Positions 52,977 through 62,400 of a stretch of 64,000 bases of DNA are shown piece after piece (the stretch's first letter is position 1; every line of letters begins with the position of its first letter). This DNA comes from Thiohalocapsa sp. ML1 (GTDB taxonomy: Bacteria; Pseudomonadota; Gammaproteobacteria; Chromatiales; Chromatiaceae), in the NCBI RefSeq assembly GCF_001469165.1, contig NZ_JABX01000022.1:35026-99025 (forward strand), in the 5' to 3' direction. Under the pieces are notes generated by a model that was given only the letters and a program-made list of their open reading frames with translations, was not told the origin of the DNA and ran no database searches. The position numbers and the translations under genes are program-made.

Positions 52977-53894
52977 ATGCGCGTCACCGCCGTCTTCTTC
53001 CTGTATCTCCTCTGCTGCCTCGCGCTGGCGGCGCTGACGGCGGTGCCGCTGCTGGAGACGGGCCTCCTCGACGAGCCGCCGCGGCGGGTCATGGGTCGGC
53101 TCGCGCAGCTCTACATCCTGCTTGGGCTCTGGCCGTTTTTGAGACTGCTCCGGCTCGACAACAGGGCCGCGCTTGGCTTCGGTATCTCGCGGCGGCGCTT
53201 TCTGCTGGAGGTGGCCGTCGGCTGGGTGCTCGGCGTCGCCATCCTCTCGGCGCTGGTCTGGGCGCTGCTCGCACTCGGGGTGCGGCTGCCGGACCTGCCC
53301 GCCGCGGGGCTCACCTGGTTCGTGCTGGAGAAGGCCATTGCGGCGCTGATCGGCGGCTTGCTGATCGGCTTGCTGGAGGAGCTGTTCTTCCGCGGCGCCC
53401 TGTACGGTGCCATCCGCCGGCACGGCAGCCTGCGCGTGGCGGTGGTTTGGTCCGCGGCGCTGTACGCGCTGCTGCATTTTCTGAAACCGCACGACCTGCC
53501 CCCCGGCGTGCCCTTCGACTGGGCCGGCAGCCGGGCGATGTTCGCCGGCGTCTTCACCGGCGCCCTGGACCTTGCGCACCTGGACTCGCTGCTCGCGCTG
53601 TTCCTGGTCGGCGTGTTCCTCGCGCTGGTGCGCGAGCGCGCGGGGCACATCGCCTGGGGCGTCGGGCTGCACGCGGGCTGGGTGTTCGTGATCCAGCTCA
53701 CGCGTCGGCTCACCGACGCCGACGACGGCGCGACCTTTGCGTTTCTGACCGGCGGCTACGACGGCGTCATCGGGCTGCTCGCCGCGGCCTGGATCGGCGT
53801 GCTGGCGTGGGGGTTCTGGGGCCTCTCGGGCTGGCGCCGAGGCGCCGGCACGGCCGACCCGGGCGAGCACCGCTACTCCGCCTCGAAGCCCTGA
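52977..53894 (+). CDS. CPBP-family intramembrane protease
   Basis: A 305-residue membrane protein with about eight helices. It belongs to the CPBP/Abi family, glutamic-type intramembrane proteases related to Rce1: the EExxxR motif is LLEELFFRGALYGA, followed by the His blocks ALLHFLKPHDL and WGVGLHAGWVF. Substrate unknown; relatives act in bacteriocin immunity or protein export. Divergent from modE. An ATG at 52962 is also possible. The last 22 bases overlap the DUF499 stub on the other strand. Confidence 0.85.
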   Translation: MRVTAVFFLYLLCCLALAALTAVPLLETGLLDEPPRRVMGRLAQLYILLGLWPFLRLLRLDNRAALGFGISRRRFLLEVAVGWVLGVAILSALVWALLALGVRLPDLPAAGLTWFVLEKAIAALIGGLLIGLLEELFFRGALYGAIRRHGSLRVAVVWSAALYALLHFLKPHDLPPGVPFDWAGSRAMFAGVFTGALDLAHLDSLLALFLVGVFLALVRERAGHIAWGVGLHAGWVFVIQLTRRLTDADDGATFAFLTGGYDGVIGLLAAAWIGVLAWGFWGLSGWRRGAGTADPGEHRYSASKP

Positions 53895-54165
53895 CTCGTA
53901 AACTTGAGCGTCCGGCAATTCTCGGTCACGGTGCGCACCACCTGATCCGGCGCGCCGTCGGGCAGCATGGCCTCGATCTCGATGCTGACGGTCACCTTGG
54001 CATGAACAAGCCCATCCAGATGCGCGATGACTTCTTCGGCGATGCGGCCGGCGTCGCGCCCGACGCGGGTGGCGTCGAGAAGAACCGTGCCGTGGAAGCG
54101 CTTCGGCTTCGCCGCCGGAGGCGGAGTCTCCGCGGGCGGTGTGTTGATCTCAGGCGGGACCACCG
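53873..54165 (-). pseudogene. DUF499 ATPase, C-terminal stub
   Basis: About 95 codons remain: RFHGTVLLDATRVGRDAGRI, AEEVIAHLDGLVHAKVTVSI and TENCRTLKFTSQGFEAE, the C-terminus of the large DUF499 ATPases that accompany DUF1156 methylases. Upstream the similarity ends at an IS-like transposase near 54165, so about 90 percent of the gene is lost. Order and strand match the DUF1156 stub at 55967. Confidence 0.7.
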
Positions 54166-55967
54166 TCCGCGATGGCTGGAAAGACAAAGCGCTGGAGCGC
54201 CAGCAGCGCCTGCGTGCCGCGCAGGTGCGGATTCGCGACTTGGAGCACAGCCGTAGCTACTGGAAAACGCGGGCGTTGGCGGCTGCGGGCGGCGCGTCGG
54301 CGCGCGCCGCAGCCGGCGGTGAAGACGGTGATGAGGAGCCTCCCCCATGGCGACGCCGGTGGCGACGCGGGTCGCCAACCACCGCCATTGCCTGGCGGTG
54401 ATGCGGCTCAGCTTGCAGTTGTATCTGCATGTCGGCCTCGGTTGTCGCGGGGTCGGCGCGGTCCTGCGCGCGATGGCGGGCTTCCTGCCGCCGGGCGTCC
54501 CGGTTGCGACCACGGTCCTGAATTGGTGCTGTCGGTTGGGCTTGGGCGTGCTGCGGGGTGCGCTGCCGCGGCACGACGATTGGATTTTCGTCATCGATCA
54601 CACGGTGGCGTTGGGCGTGCTGAAATGTCTGGTGGTGCTCGGCATCCCCGCCAGTCGGTTGCCCGAGACCGGGTATTCGCCCCGCCATAGCGACATGACC
54701 GTGCTGGCCGTGGCGGTGATGGCGAACAGTACGGGGCTGCGGGTGGCGGCGGTGCTGGAACAGGTGAGCGCGCGCACGGGCATGCCGGTGCAGATCGTCT
54801 GCGACCAGGGGCGGCGATCTGCGCAAGGGCATCGCGCTGTTCCGCCAGCAGGCGCCGCACTGCGTAGAGACCTACGACATCGCCCATGCGGTGGCGACGC
54901 AACTGCAGGCGCACTGGCGCGCGCACGCACCCTGGCATGCGTTCCTGCAGCAGGCGGGCACGACCTTGCCCCGCTTCCAGCAGACCGACCTGGCGTTTCT
55001 GCTGCCGCCGCGCCAGCGCACCAAAGCACGCTACATGGCCCTCGACGACCATGTCGGTTGGGCGCGGCACCTGCTCGACTATCACGATCGGGGCGATTTC
55101 AGCCTCATCGGGCGGGCGTGCGTGTTCAGCGCCGACGCTTGGGCGCGGCTGTGCGCGGTGCAGGGCAAGCGCCGTGTCGCGCCTTTGCGCGTCCTGATCG
55201 GACAGCGCTACGACACGCGCGCGGCGTTGTGCGCGGCGCTCTGCGCGCACGGCGCCAGGGCGTTGGACGATCTCGACGACGCCTTCTGGCGCTTGGCCGA
55301 TCGGGGCTATGCGCGCTTTCTCGAAGCCTTCGACTGGGTGTTGGCGTATCGGCAGCACTTGCCGGAGTGGACGCAGACGATGGCCGTGGCCAAGACCGTG
55401 CAGAGCGTCCTGAAGACCCATGGGCTCTCGCGCACGATACCGGCGGCGGTGCGGGCGGAGTTGATCGCGCACGCGCCGCTCGCGGCCCCGGTGGCCGACT
55501 TCCGGGCGCGGCTGCTCGAGCACGTCGACCGGGAAGCCGCCAAGCTGCCGGAAGGAGTGACCTGGCTGGCCTCCTCCGACATCATCGAATCGGTCTTCGG
55601 TCACTACAAGAGCTTTGCCGCGCGCAGTCCGCTCAAGGAGGTCGGCCGGCTGGTGCTGCTGATTCCGGCCTTCCTTTCGGACTTGAGCGCCCCGGTCATC
55701 CACGATGCGCTGGCATCAGTGCGCACCCTGGATGTCGAGCAGTGGGTCGAGCAGCAGCTCGGGACTTCGATGCTCGCACGCCGTCGGCGTGCCCTGAGAG
55801 TTTGTGAAAAACCCCTTTTCTCGCCGGCATCTCAGAAAATTGCCATTGATAAATCAGGGACTTACGGAGACGGATTCTTTCGGCTGCCGGTTTTTTCACA
55901 GCCTCTGAGGCCAGACATCAAAACTGCATGAACGCTTTGGGGCTTTGCGGTGGGGAATTGAACAGCC
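54165..55967 (+). mobile_element. IS-like element splitting a defence gene cluster
   Basis: A roughly 1.8-kb insert lying between the DUF499 and DUF1156 stubs. It encodes a transposase on the plus strand. An inverted pair TGTGAAAAA / TTTTTTCACA occurs near 55806 and 55895 but both lie at the right side; I could not find matching terminal repeats at the left border. Boundaries are set by where the flanking gene fragments lose similarity and are approximate. Confidence 0.55.
54172..55931 (+). pseudogene. Transposase, broken by frameshifts
   Basis: An N-terminal coiled-coil segment (GWKDKALERQQRLRAAQVRI) is in frame with 54027-54401. The middle (HRHCLAVMRLSLQLYLHVGL, DDWIFVIDHTVALG) is in the frame starting at 54347. 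The C-terminal part, from GDLRKGIALFRQQAPHCVET through SSDIIESVFGHYKSFAAR, is in a third frame that is open to 55931. DDE-type candidates are the Asp of VIDHT, the Asp of the CDQG-GDLRKG junction and the Glu of DIIESVFGHYK. The break near 54808 (GGGGCGGCGAT) is a single-base shift. Probably inactive unless frameshifting is programmed. Confidence 0.65.
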
Positions 55968-56093
55968 TACGCCGCGCCCACCACAGATGCAGCGTGCTCG
56001 GATGCCCGTGGCGGATCGACTTCTCCTTCGCACTGGCCTTGTTGATCGCCTCAAGCGGCAGGGCGACCTCAATGAGTTTCTTCTTTGGGCTCA
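55967..56093 (-). pseudogene. DUF1156 DNA methylase, N-terminal stub
   Basis: A GTG start at 56093, 11 bases after the ParA stop, gives [20 protein letters not shown] followed by [20 protein letters not shown], the exact beginning of DUF1156-type adenine methylases. Similarity stops at about 55967, at the IS. The downstream frame continues to 55918 through IS sequence. About 42 of roughly 900 residues remain. Confidence 0.75.
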
Positions 56094-56104
56094 CAAATAT
56101 TCCA

Positions 56105-57094
56105 TCAGGAGAGAACGGCTCCGCAGCGGTCCGCGATGCGCCGTCCGAGTACAAGGAAGTCCGTGTACGCATGGCGCACTGCCTCGCCGTGCGCACCGAT
56201 GGCCCCGTCTGCGGGTTTCAGGGCGAACACGGGCTTGCGTGCTTCCATCGCCATCGGCATCAGGCTGCGGTAGTGTTTGAGCATGGCTAGGCAGTACGGA
56301 TCATCCTCCGCCTTGAGAGACTGAACTGGGGATTCGTCGAGCACCGCCTGCCGATACTCCGCCGGAAAGCGATCAATCCAGCGCTGGTAGGCTTTCGGAG
56401 GCAGGCTGCCGCGCACACCGTGCTGCATGACCACATAACCCAGCGGTTCGATCTTTCCGTCGGGCATGACCAATTCCGCATCGGGATTCTTATCGGCCAG
56501 TTCCTGCCAGCTTGCCCGCCAGGCGCGCAGTGAAGGTCCCAGGTTGCGTAGACCCTGCAACGAGAAAAGGTCGGGACCGAGAGGGATTACGACATGTCGG
56601 CTGGCGATCAACGCAGCCCGATTGATGGCGCCGAGGTTGGGGCCGACGTCGATCAGAACCCAGGTCGCCTGATGGCTTGCGGCCGCCGCCTTCACGCCTC
56701 GATAGAAGGCCGTCATGGTGCGAAAAGCAGATTCGTCCCTGTTGTGGCAGCGCGGCCAGGCGTCCGAAAGCTTGTCTTCGAAGGTCGAGAGGGCAAGGTC
56801 GCCGACGACTAGGCCGATGCGTGGATTGAGGATCTCGATATGGGGGGTCTTGACGTCGCCCAGACCACGAATGATTGGTCGCAAGGCGCCGAAGATGGTC
56901 TTCGGGTGCTCACCCATCGGCCACAAGTATTCCAAGTCCTCCTCTGGCAAGAACATGGCGGTCAGGTTGGCCTGGGGATCTATGTCCACGGCCAGCACCT
57001 GCTCGCCGCGTTCGGCCAGCATCCAGGCCAGGTGATAGACAAGGGTTGTCTTGCCGACGCCGCCCTTGTTGTTGAAGAAGGCGACCGTCTTCAT
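56105..57094 (-). CDS. ParA/MinD-type ATPase of a defence cluster
   Basis: A 329-residue deviant-Walker ATPase: [19 protein letters not shown] at the N-terminus, then [37 protein letters not shown] and [17 protein letters not shown]. No ParB gene or parS-like site follows, so it is not a standard partition locus. It overlaps the AlbA_2 gene by ATGA and precedes the DUF1156 stub. ParA-like proteins of this kind occur with AlbA_2 and DUF1156/DUF499 genes. Intact despite the damage around it. Confidence 0.85.
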   Translation of the reverse strand: MKTVAFFNNKGGVGKTTLVYHLAWMLAERGEQVLAVDIDPQANLTAMFLPEEDLEYLWPMGEHPKTIFGALRPIIRGLGDVKTPHIEILNPRIGLVVGDLALSTFEDKLSDAWPRCHNRDESAFRTMTAFYRGVKAAAASHQATWVLIDVGPNLGAINRAALIASRHVVIPLGPDLFSLQGLRNLGPSLRAWRASWQELADKNPDAELVMPDGKIEPLGYVVMQHGVRGSLPPKAYQRWIDRFPAEYRQAVLDESPVQSLKAEDDPYCLAMLKHYRSLMPMAMEARKPVFALKPADGAIGAHGEAVRHAYTDFLVLGRRIADRCGAVLS

Positions 57095-58272
57095 GGGCGC
57101 CTCCGAATGGTCGCGAGCACGTAGCCGGGATCGAATTGGAACGCAGCCGGCGGACTGCCGTTCTTCTCCAATGCTGCCTGGGCGCGCAGCACGCCTCGTC
57201 CGTAGCGATTGACGTACCCGAGTGCCTTCAATGCCTCAGCAACAACCGGGTTTCGGTAGCTGGTTTGTCGCGGGAAGTTCTCGGGCGATGCCTCGCCGTA
57301 GAGTCCGCCCGGGCTCTGGATCTCAAGACGATCCTCCAGCCAGGTGATGCGCAGTGGTGCGGTGGATGCGTAATCTCGGTGCATGACCGCGTTCATCAGT
57401 AGCTCGCGGACGGCGACTCGCGGATAGGATTCGACGCTGCGCTCGCGCAGCGTCGAATCGGGTGCTGGGAATTGGGTCAGTTGCGCATCAACCAGGGCAT
57501 CAAGCTCGCGCAGGACCGTGAGCAAGTCGCCGTAGAGTGTCTGGTCGTTGAGGATCTCGGCATCCAGCGAATCGCCTCCGACGCGAAGAAACTGGATGTA
57601 AGCCCCTGGCAACCAGGCGCGCACGTCGAGCCCGAACAGGAGGATGCCGGCATGGGTCGGACACCCGCACGAGAGATCGAAGAAGCGCAAGGAGGCGAGC
57701 TGGTGCTCGACCGAGCGGTTGTTTTCCGCGATTACCTCTGGTGCAACTGCCTGCTGCCGGTAGTCGATGAGGAAAAGCGGCTGTGCGAGATCCGCCAGTT
57801 GACTACCCAGGCAGGGTTGGGCATCGAACGTCTTTGTATGAGAGACCCTGCGCTCGATGAGTATTCGCTCTTCATGCTCCGTGGCGTAACCGCGCCGTGG
57901 GCCATTGCGGATGCAGATGCGGCCCTTGTAGCGCACGGGTGGAAGCAGCGCGGGCTGCACGGTGACGACTGCGGCCTCACCCTGGACGGTGGCCACCTTT
58001 TCGACGACGATGGCAGGCAGGGGCTGGATGTTGCCGTTGTCGCGCAGCGCCGCGAGATTGCGCAGCAACTCGTCAGTCACCTGGATGCCGCCAAACTGGC
58101 CGTTGTCCCGAATGCCGATGATCAGATGGCCGGGCCTGCCGTGGTTTGGCAGGTCATTGGCGAAGGCGCAGACTGCCTCGGCGAACTTGTCGGTATCCGT
58201 GGTTGAGACGGTAAGCTCGACCCGGTCCGCCTCGTGATCGGCGATCAACGCAAACAGCTCTTGCTCGGTCAT
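57091..58272 (-). CDS. ATP-binding protein with AlbA_2 (Schlafen-like) domain
   Basis: A 393-residue protein. Residues 10-140 form an AlbA_2 domain (DRVELTVSTTDTDKFAEAVC, AFANDLPNHGRPGHLIIGIR, then GRICIRNGPRRGYATEHEER). The C-terminal part carries GHKL-like HATPase_c_4 features (SYPRVAVRELLMNAVMHRDY, RITWLEDRLEIQSPGGLYGE) and a winged helix. Proteins of this form are regulators or effectors, often next to restriction-like genes. It begins two bases after the helicase stop and overlaps parA, so it is in the middle of one operon. Confidence 0.85.
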   Translation of the reverse strand: MTEQELFALIADHEADRVELTVSTTDTDKFAEAVCAFANDLPNHGRPGHLIIGIRDNGQFGGIQVTDELLRNLAALRDNGNIQPLPAIVVEKVATVQGEAAVVTVQPALLPPVRYKGRICIRNGPRRGYATEHEERILIERRVSHTKTFDAQPCLGSQLADLAQPLFLIDYRQQAVAPEVIAENNRSVEHQLASLRFFDLSCGCPTHAGILLFGLDVRAWLPGAYIQFLRVGGDSLDAEILNDQTLYGDLLTVLRELDALVDAQLTQFPAPDSTLRERSVESYPRVAVRELLMNAVMHRDYASTAPLRITWLEDRLEIQSPGGLYGEASPENFPRQTSYRNPVVAEALKALGYVNRYGRGVLRAQAALEKNGSPPAAFQFDPGYVLATIRRRP

Positions 58273-58274
58273 GT

Positions 58275-60165
58275 TCAGCTCGGTGTGTCGGCTCGCGCCA
58301 GCAGCTCGGCGAGGGCGTAGTTTACGCTGGTGACGCCGAAGTCCGGCTCACGCTGGAAGGGCCTGCGCAGGCAGTGCACTTTGTGGGCGTCGTCAGCCGG
58401 AAACTCGACGATGGCGAGGATGAAGTCATCCGGCTTGTTCAGCGAGTACAGAATCTCGTTGCGCGTCACGGTGATGGTGTCGGCGCCGGCGACGCGGCCT
58501 TTCACCTCGATGAAACGCAGCCGGCCGGTGCCCGGAACACGGCTCTCGATGTCGTAGCCGAGCTTGTCGAGCTCGCGGTCGATGGGCTCGAAGCCGAGGC
58601 CGCGCTCGATGTCCATGACGATGGCGCGGGCGCGCTCCGCGCTGGCTTGGGTGTCGATCGGATGCGTCGGCGTGCCGCCTCCGTCCTGCCCGGTCATGGC
58701 GCGGATCAGCCCCAGCGGCAGCGGCGAGAGCTGGGCCTCGAGCTTGAGGTCGTGCAGCCGTTGCCGGAGTCGCCCCTGGAGCAGGTCGGCGCGCTTGCGG
58801 GCCTCACGCGAGCTAAGCTTGGCGTTGGGCCTGTTCCCCTGTGGGCCGGCCTGCTCTTGCAGCTTCAGCGTCTCGGCGCGGTGGTCCCAATAGGTGATCT
58901 CCTTGGTGAGGCGGTCCTTCACGGCTGCCTCGGTCTTGGCGAGGAGCTCAAGCTTGTGCGCCGTCACCTCGGCCAGGTGCTCCGGCACGACCCGGGCGAT
59001 GGCGTAGGCGAGCGCCTGCTGCTCTAGCTCGCGCTGTATCCAGCGGCAGGCTGGCCAGCTCGCGCCACTTGGTGTCGGTGCCGCTCCGGCAGACGGCGAG
59101 CGCTTGGCCTTCGAGGTGCTGGAGCGTGGCGATCTCGCAGCGCAGCTCGGCGATGGAGCGGGCCGCGGTGGCTTGGTCGAGGATGGCCTCTTCCAGCGCG
59201 GCGAGCTCGTTCTCGGGGGCCTCGTCCAGGTCGTCGACGTCGTCGCTGTCGAGCGCCGGGAGGGACGCTGCAAGGATGGGCGCGGCCTGGCCGCCGCGCT
59301 GCAGCACTTCCAGCTCGCGCAGGCGGCTTTCCAGACGCTCGCGCCGACGGCGCAGCGACTGATCAATCGCCTCGGGCGAGGAGGCCAGACGCCGTTGCAG
59401 GATGGTCAGGGCAAAACCGACTTGTACTTGACCTCGTTGCCGAACACCGTGGCCGAGAGCTTGTGCGCCTCGTCGCAGACCACCAGGTCCCAACGGCAGT
59501 CGGGGGCTTGGAGCTTGCGCTGGATGTCGTCGTTGCGCGAGAGCTTGTCCAGCCGGGCGATGGCGAGGTGGGTTTCGAGGAACCAGTTGCCGGTGCGTGC
59601 GGCCTCGAGCTTGTCGTTGGCGAGGATGTCGAAGGGCAGGTCGAAGCGCCGCGACAGCTCGTCCTGCCACTTGCTCGGCGAGGCTGCCGGGGCAGACGAT
59701 GAGGCAGCGTTGCAGATCCCCGCGTGCCACTAGCTCCTTGATCAGGAGCCCGGCCATGATGGTCTTGCCGGCACCGGGGTCGTCGGCCAGCAGAAAGCGC
59801 AGCGGCTGGCGCGGCAGCATCGCCTCGTAGACCGCGGTGATCTGGTGCGGGAGCGGATCGACGAGGGACGTGTGCACCGCCAGCAGCGGGTCGAACAGGT
59901 GCGCCAGGCGGATGCGGTGCGCCTCCGAGACCAGACGGAACAGCGCGCCGTCGCCGTCGAAGCTCCAAGGACGGCCCTGCTCCGCCAGTTCCAGGCGGGA
60001 CTCGTCATCGCGGTAGAGGATCTCGTTGGCGAGCTTGCCGGTGGGGGTCTTGTAGGTCAGCTCCAGGGCCTCGGCGCCGAACCAGCGCACGCTCACGACC
60101 TCGACCAAGGCATCCGGCAGGATGCCGCGGATCATCGCGCTGGGTTGAAGCTGTTCGAGCTGCAT
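58275..60165 (-). pseudogene. SNF2-type helicase with DUF3883 tail, internally deleted
   Basis: N-terminal frame: MQLEQLQPSAMIRGILPDAL to LLADDPGAGKTIMAGLLIKE (Walker A) and LIVCPGSLAEQ. A single-base shift near 59670 moves to another frame with WDLVVCDEAHKLSA (DEAH). Near 59420 a deletion joins FGNEVKY to VGFALTILQRRLASSPEAI, removing about a hundred codons. Near 59045 a second deletion removes the helicase C-terminal core and shifts frame again to IQRELEQQALAYAIARVVPE. The DUF3883 end (GRLRFIEVKGRVAGADTITV) is intact. The intact gene would be about twice this length. Residual ORFs are not functional helicase. Confidence 0.8.
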
Positions 60166-60286
60166 GGGCGGCGAGGTCCGTGCGATGGTCCATGGAGCCG
60201 ATCTTGAGCGGATCCACGGAGCTGATCCGGATCGGGCCAGACCCGAATGTTATACGCCACGTCAACGGCGAGCCAGCGAGTTGGAT

Positions 60287-60366
60287 CCGAGGGCCGAGGC
60301 TGGTTCCCTCGGCCCTCGGCCCTTGGCCCTCTGCCCTCTGCCCTCTGCCCTCTGCCCTCGGCCCTA
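60287..60366. repeat. Heptamer array (TCGGCCC/TCTGCCC) at the antiporter 3' end
   Basis: GGGCCGA units and a run of about ten complementary 7-base units (TCGGCCC, TTGGCCC, TCTGCCC) on either side of a short GGCTGGTTC spacer. The array reaches into the last codons of the antiporter gene, whose stop at 60364-60366 is inside it. Confidence 0.85.
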
Positions 60367-62253
60367 AACAAGAGGCCTCGGCTTCTCCGCCCCCCGATCC
60401 CCCGCCTGCTGGCCCGCCTCCGCGATCTCGTCTACGAAGCGCTCATCGCCCGGCTGCGCGGGCACTGTCGTCGTTGCTGCCTTCGGCCCGAACCAGATGA
60501 CGATCTCGCCAGGCTCGGCGCGCAGCGGCTTGTCCGCCTCCAGCAGCCGCACCTGCTCGCGCGGGCCGAGCACGAGCACCGGCAGCGCGTCGTCGGGCAG
60601 CGTGCGCGCGAGCTTGGCGACGTCGAAGTCCTCGGTGAGCTGGGTGCGGCGGAAGCCCCAGCCCTGGTACCAGCGCCGTGAGAGGTCGTCGTACTGGACC
60701 TTGCGGCTCATGGCCGTGCGCCCGCGCAGCTCCGGCGACGGCCGTCCGGGCTCGGCCGTGTCGTTGGCGGCAATCTGGTAGACGTTCTGCCGCCCGAGCT
60801 CCGGGGCGAAGCGGGCGCAGACCAGCGCGTTGTAGGCGTCGTTGGTGCCGGCCGCGAGCAGGCTGCTGTAGGCGCCGAGCTCCAGTGAATGCTCGGCGTG
60901 CTCGGACAGGACCTCGCCAAAGTACACGGGCACGCCGGCCTGGCGCGCCTTACGCAACCGGTGCCAGGCGCTGTCGGCGACGATGACCGGAACTTCAAGC
61001 TCGTGCAGCTTCTGCGCGAGTCCGCTGCTCCAGGGCCCGGCGCCGGCGATGATGAGGCCGCCGCGGCGCTCGGCACTCAGCCCGAGCCGGCGCGCGACCC
61101 GGCCGATGCTGAACCCGTGCAGCACCACGGTGGTGAAGATCAGCATGAACACCAGCGGCAGCAGCAGCTCCGCGCCCGGGATGCCACGCTCGGCCATCAG
61201 CGGTCCAAACACGCCGGCGACGGCGGCGGCGACGATGCCGCGCGGCGCGATCCAGCCCACCAGCACCCGCTCCTGCCAGCTCATGCCGGCGCCGATGGTT
61301 GCGAGCCACACCACGGCCGGGCGCACCAGGAACACGACGGCGAAGATCAGCACGGCGCTGCGCCAGTCCAGCGCGGCCAGGATGTGCGGGTCCAGGTCCG
61401 CCGTCAGCAGCAGGAACAGCCCGGTCACCAGCAGCACGACGATGTATTCCTTGAAGCGGCGGATCTCGCCCATGCTGGGCAGGCTCATGTTGCCGAGCAC
61501 GACGCCCATGACGGTCGCGGCGATGAGGCCCGCCTCCTCCAGCACCAGATTCGACAGCGCGTAGGCCGCGAGCGCCGCCGCCAGCGCCACGGCGCCCTTC
61601 AGGTACTCCGGCACCAGCCCGGCCAGAAAGGCGCGGCCCAGCGCCCAGCCGCCGACGCCGCCGAGCAAGAGCGCGACACCGGCGCCGGTGGCGAGGTGCA
61701 TCGCGGTCTCGCCGGCCTGCCCGGCGTCGGCGCCGACGGTGTAGTCGAAGATCAAGAACACCAGCACGGCGCCGGTGGGGTCGTTGACGATGCCCTCCCA
61801 CTTCAGGAAGGACGCCGGCCGCCGCTTGAGCCGCGCCTGGCGCAGCAGCGGCATGATCACCGTCGGGCCCGTGACCACCGTGATGGCGGCGAACACCATC
61901 GCCACCGGCCAGCCGATGGGTGCAATGCCGTGTGCGACCCAGGCCGTGATGGTCAGCGACAGGGCCACGGCGATGGTCGTCAGACGCCAAACCACGTGCG
62001 CCGACTGCCTCAGCTCCGCGAAGCGCAGCGACAGCCCGCCCTCGAACAGGATCGCCGCGACGGCGAGCTTCACCAGCGGGTGGTAGGCGTCGCCGAAGAC
62101 CTCGCTCGGGCGCAGGATGCCGAGCACCGGGCCGATCATGAGCCCGACGGCGCTGAGCAGCACGATGGCCGGCAGTTGAAAGCGCCATGCGAGCCACTGC
62201 GCGGCGATGCCGAGCACCATCAGCAGCGCGAGGATTTCAGTTAAGTGGGACAT
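60364..62253 (-). CDS. CPA-type cation:proton antiporter with TrkA-like C-terminal domain
   Basis: A 629-residue membrane protein. Twelve or so helices (residues 1-395) include KLAVAAILFEGGLSLRFAEL, VTGPTVIMPLLRQ and FLKWEGIVNDPTGAVLVFLI, the NhaP/CPA1 pattern with the Asp-containing ND ion-binding site. Residues about 405-530 form a Rossmann/TrkA_N-like domain (RGGLIIAGAGPWSSGLAQKL) that would sense NAD(H) or another ligand. It exports Na+ or K+ in exchange for protons. The C-terminal residues run into the heptamer array, so its last few codons may derive from the repeat. Confidence 0.9.
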   Translation of the reverse strand: MSHLTEILALLMVLGIAAQWLAWRFQLPAIVLLSAVGLMIGPVLGILRPSEVFGDAYHPLVKLAVAAILFEGGLSLRFAELRQSAHVVWRLTTIAVALSLTITAWVAHGIAPIGWPVAMVFAAITVVTGPTVIMPLLRQARLKRRPASFLKWEGIVNDPTGAVLVFLIFDYTVGADAGQAGETAMHLATGAGVALLLGGVGGWALGRAFLAGLVPEYLKGAVALAAALAAYALSNLVLEEAGLIAATVMGVVLGNMSLPSMGEIRRFKEYIVVLLVTGLFLLLTADLDPHILAALDWRSAVLIFAVVFLVRPAVVWLATIGAGMSWQERVLVGWIAPRGIVAAAVAGVFGPLMAERGIPGAELLLPLVFMLIFTTVVLHGFSIGRVARRLGLSAERRGGLIIAGAGPWSSGLAQKLHELEVPVIVADSAWHRLRKARQAGVPVYFGEVLSEHAEHSLELGAYSSLLAAGTNDAYNALVCARFAPELGRQNVYQIAANDTAEPGRPSPELRGRTAMSRKVQYDDLSRRWYQGWGFRRTQLTEDFDVAKLARTLPDDALPVLVLGPREQVRLLEADKPLRAEPGEIVIWFGPKAATTTVPAQPGDERFVDEIAEAGQQAGDRGAEKPRPLV

Positions 62254-62312
62254 GGCGACGCCTGCTCGGGGTCAGGTTGGCTGTTCTTACTCAGGCTCCG
62301 AGGCCGAGCAGA

Positions 62313-62400
62313 AAGGGCCAAGGGCCAAGGGCCGAGGGCCAAGTCCCAAAGGGCTGCCGGGGCCGCTCCTCGGCCCTTAGCCCTCGGCCCTCGGCCCTTC
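62313..62400. repeat. Heptamer array (GGGCCAA / TCGGCCC) between ankyrin gene and antiporter
   Basis: Three or four GGGCCAA/GGGCCGA units, a 25-base spacer (AAGTCCCAAAGGGCTGCCGG and a few more), then complementary units TCGGCCC, TTAGCCC, TCGGCCC, TCGGCCC. The right end is adjacent to the ankyrin stop codon at 62399-62401. It can fold into a stem that may terminate transcription. Confidence 0.8.

Noticed and set aside
56105..57094. Plasmid-type parAB partition locus
   Set aside because: No ParB-like gene or repeated centromere-like sites; the ParA gene is overlapped by an AlbA_2 gene and followed by a DUF1156 stub.
60889..62244. 451-codon plus-strand frame opposite the antiporter
   Set aside because: His/Gln/Gly-rich antisense shadow with no domain; the antiporter is unambiguous.
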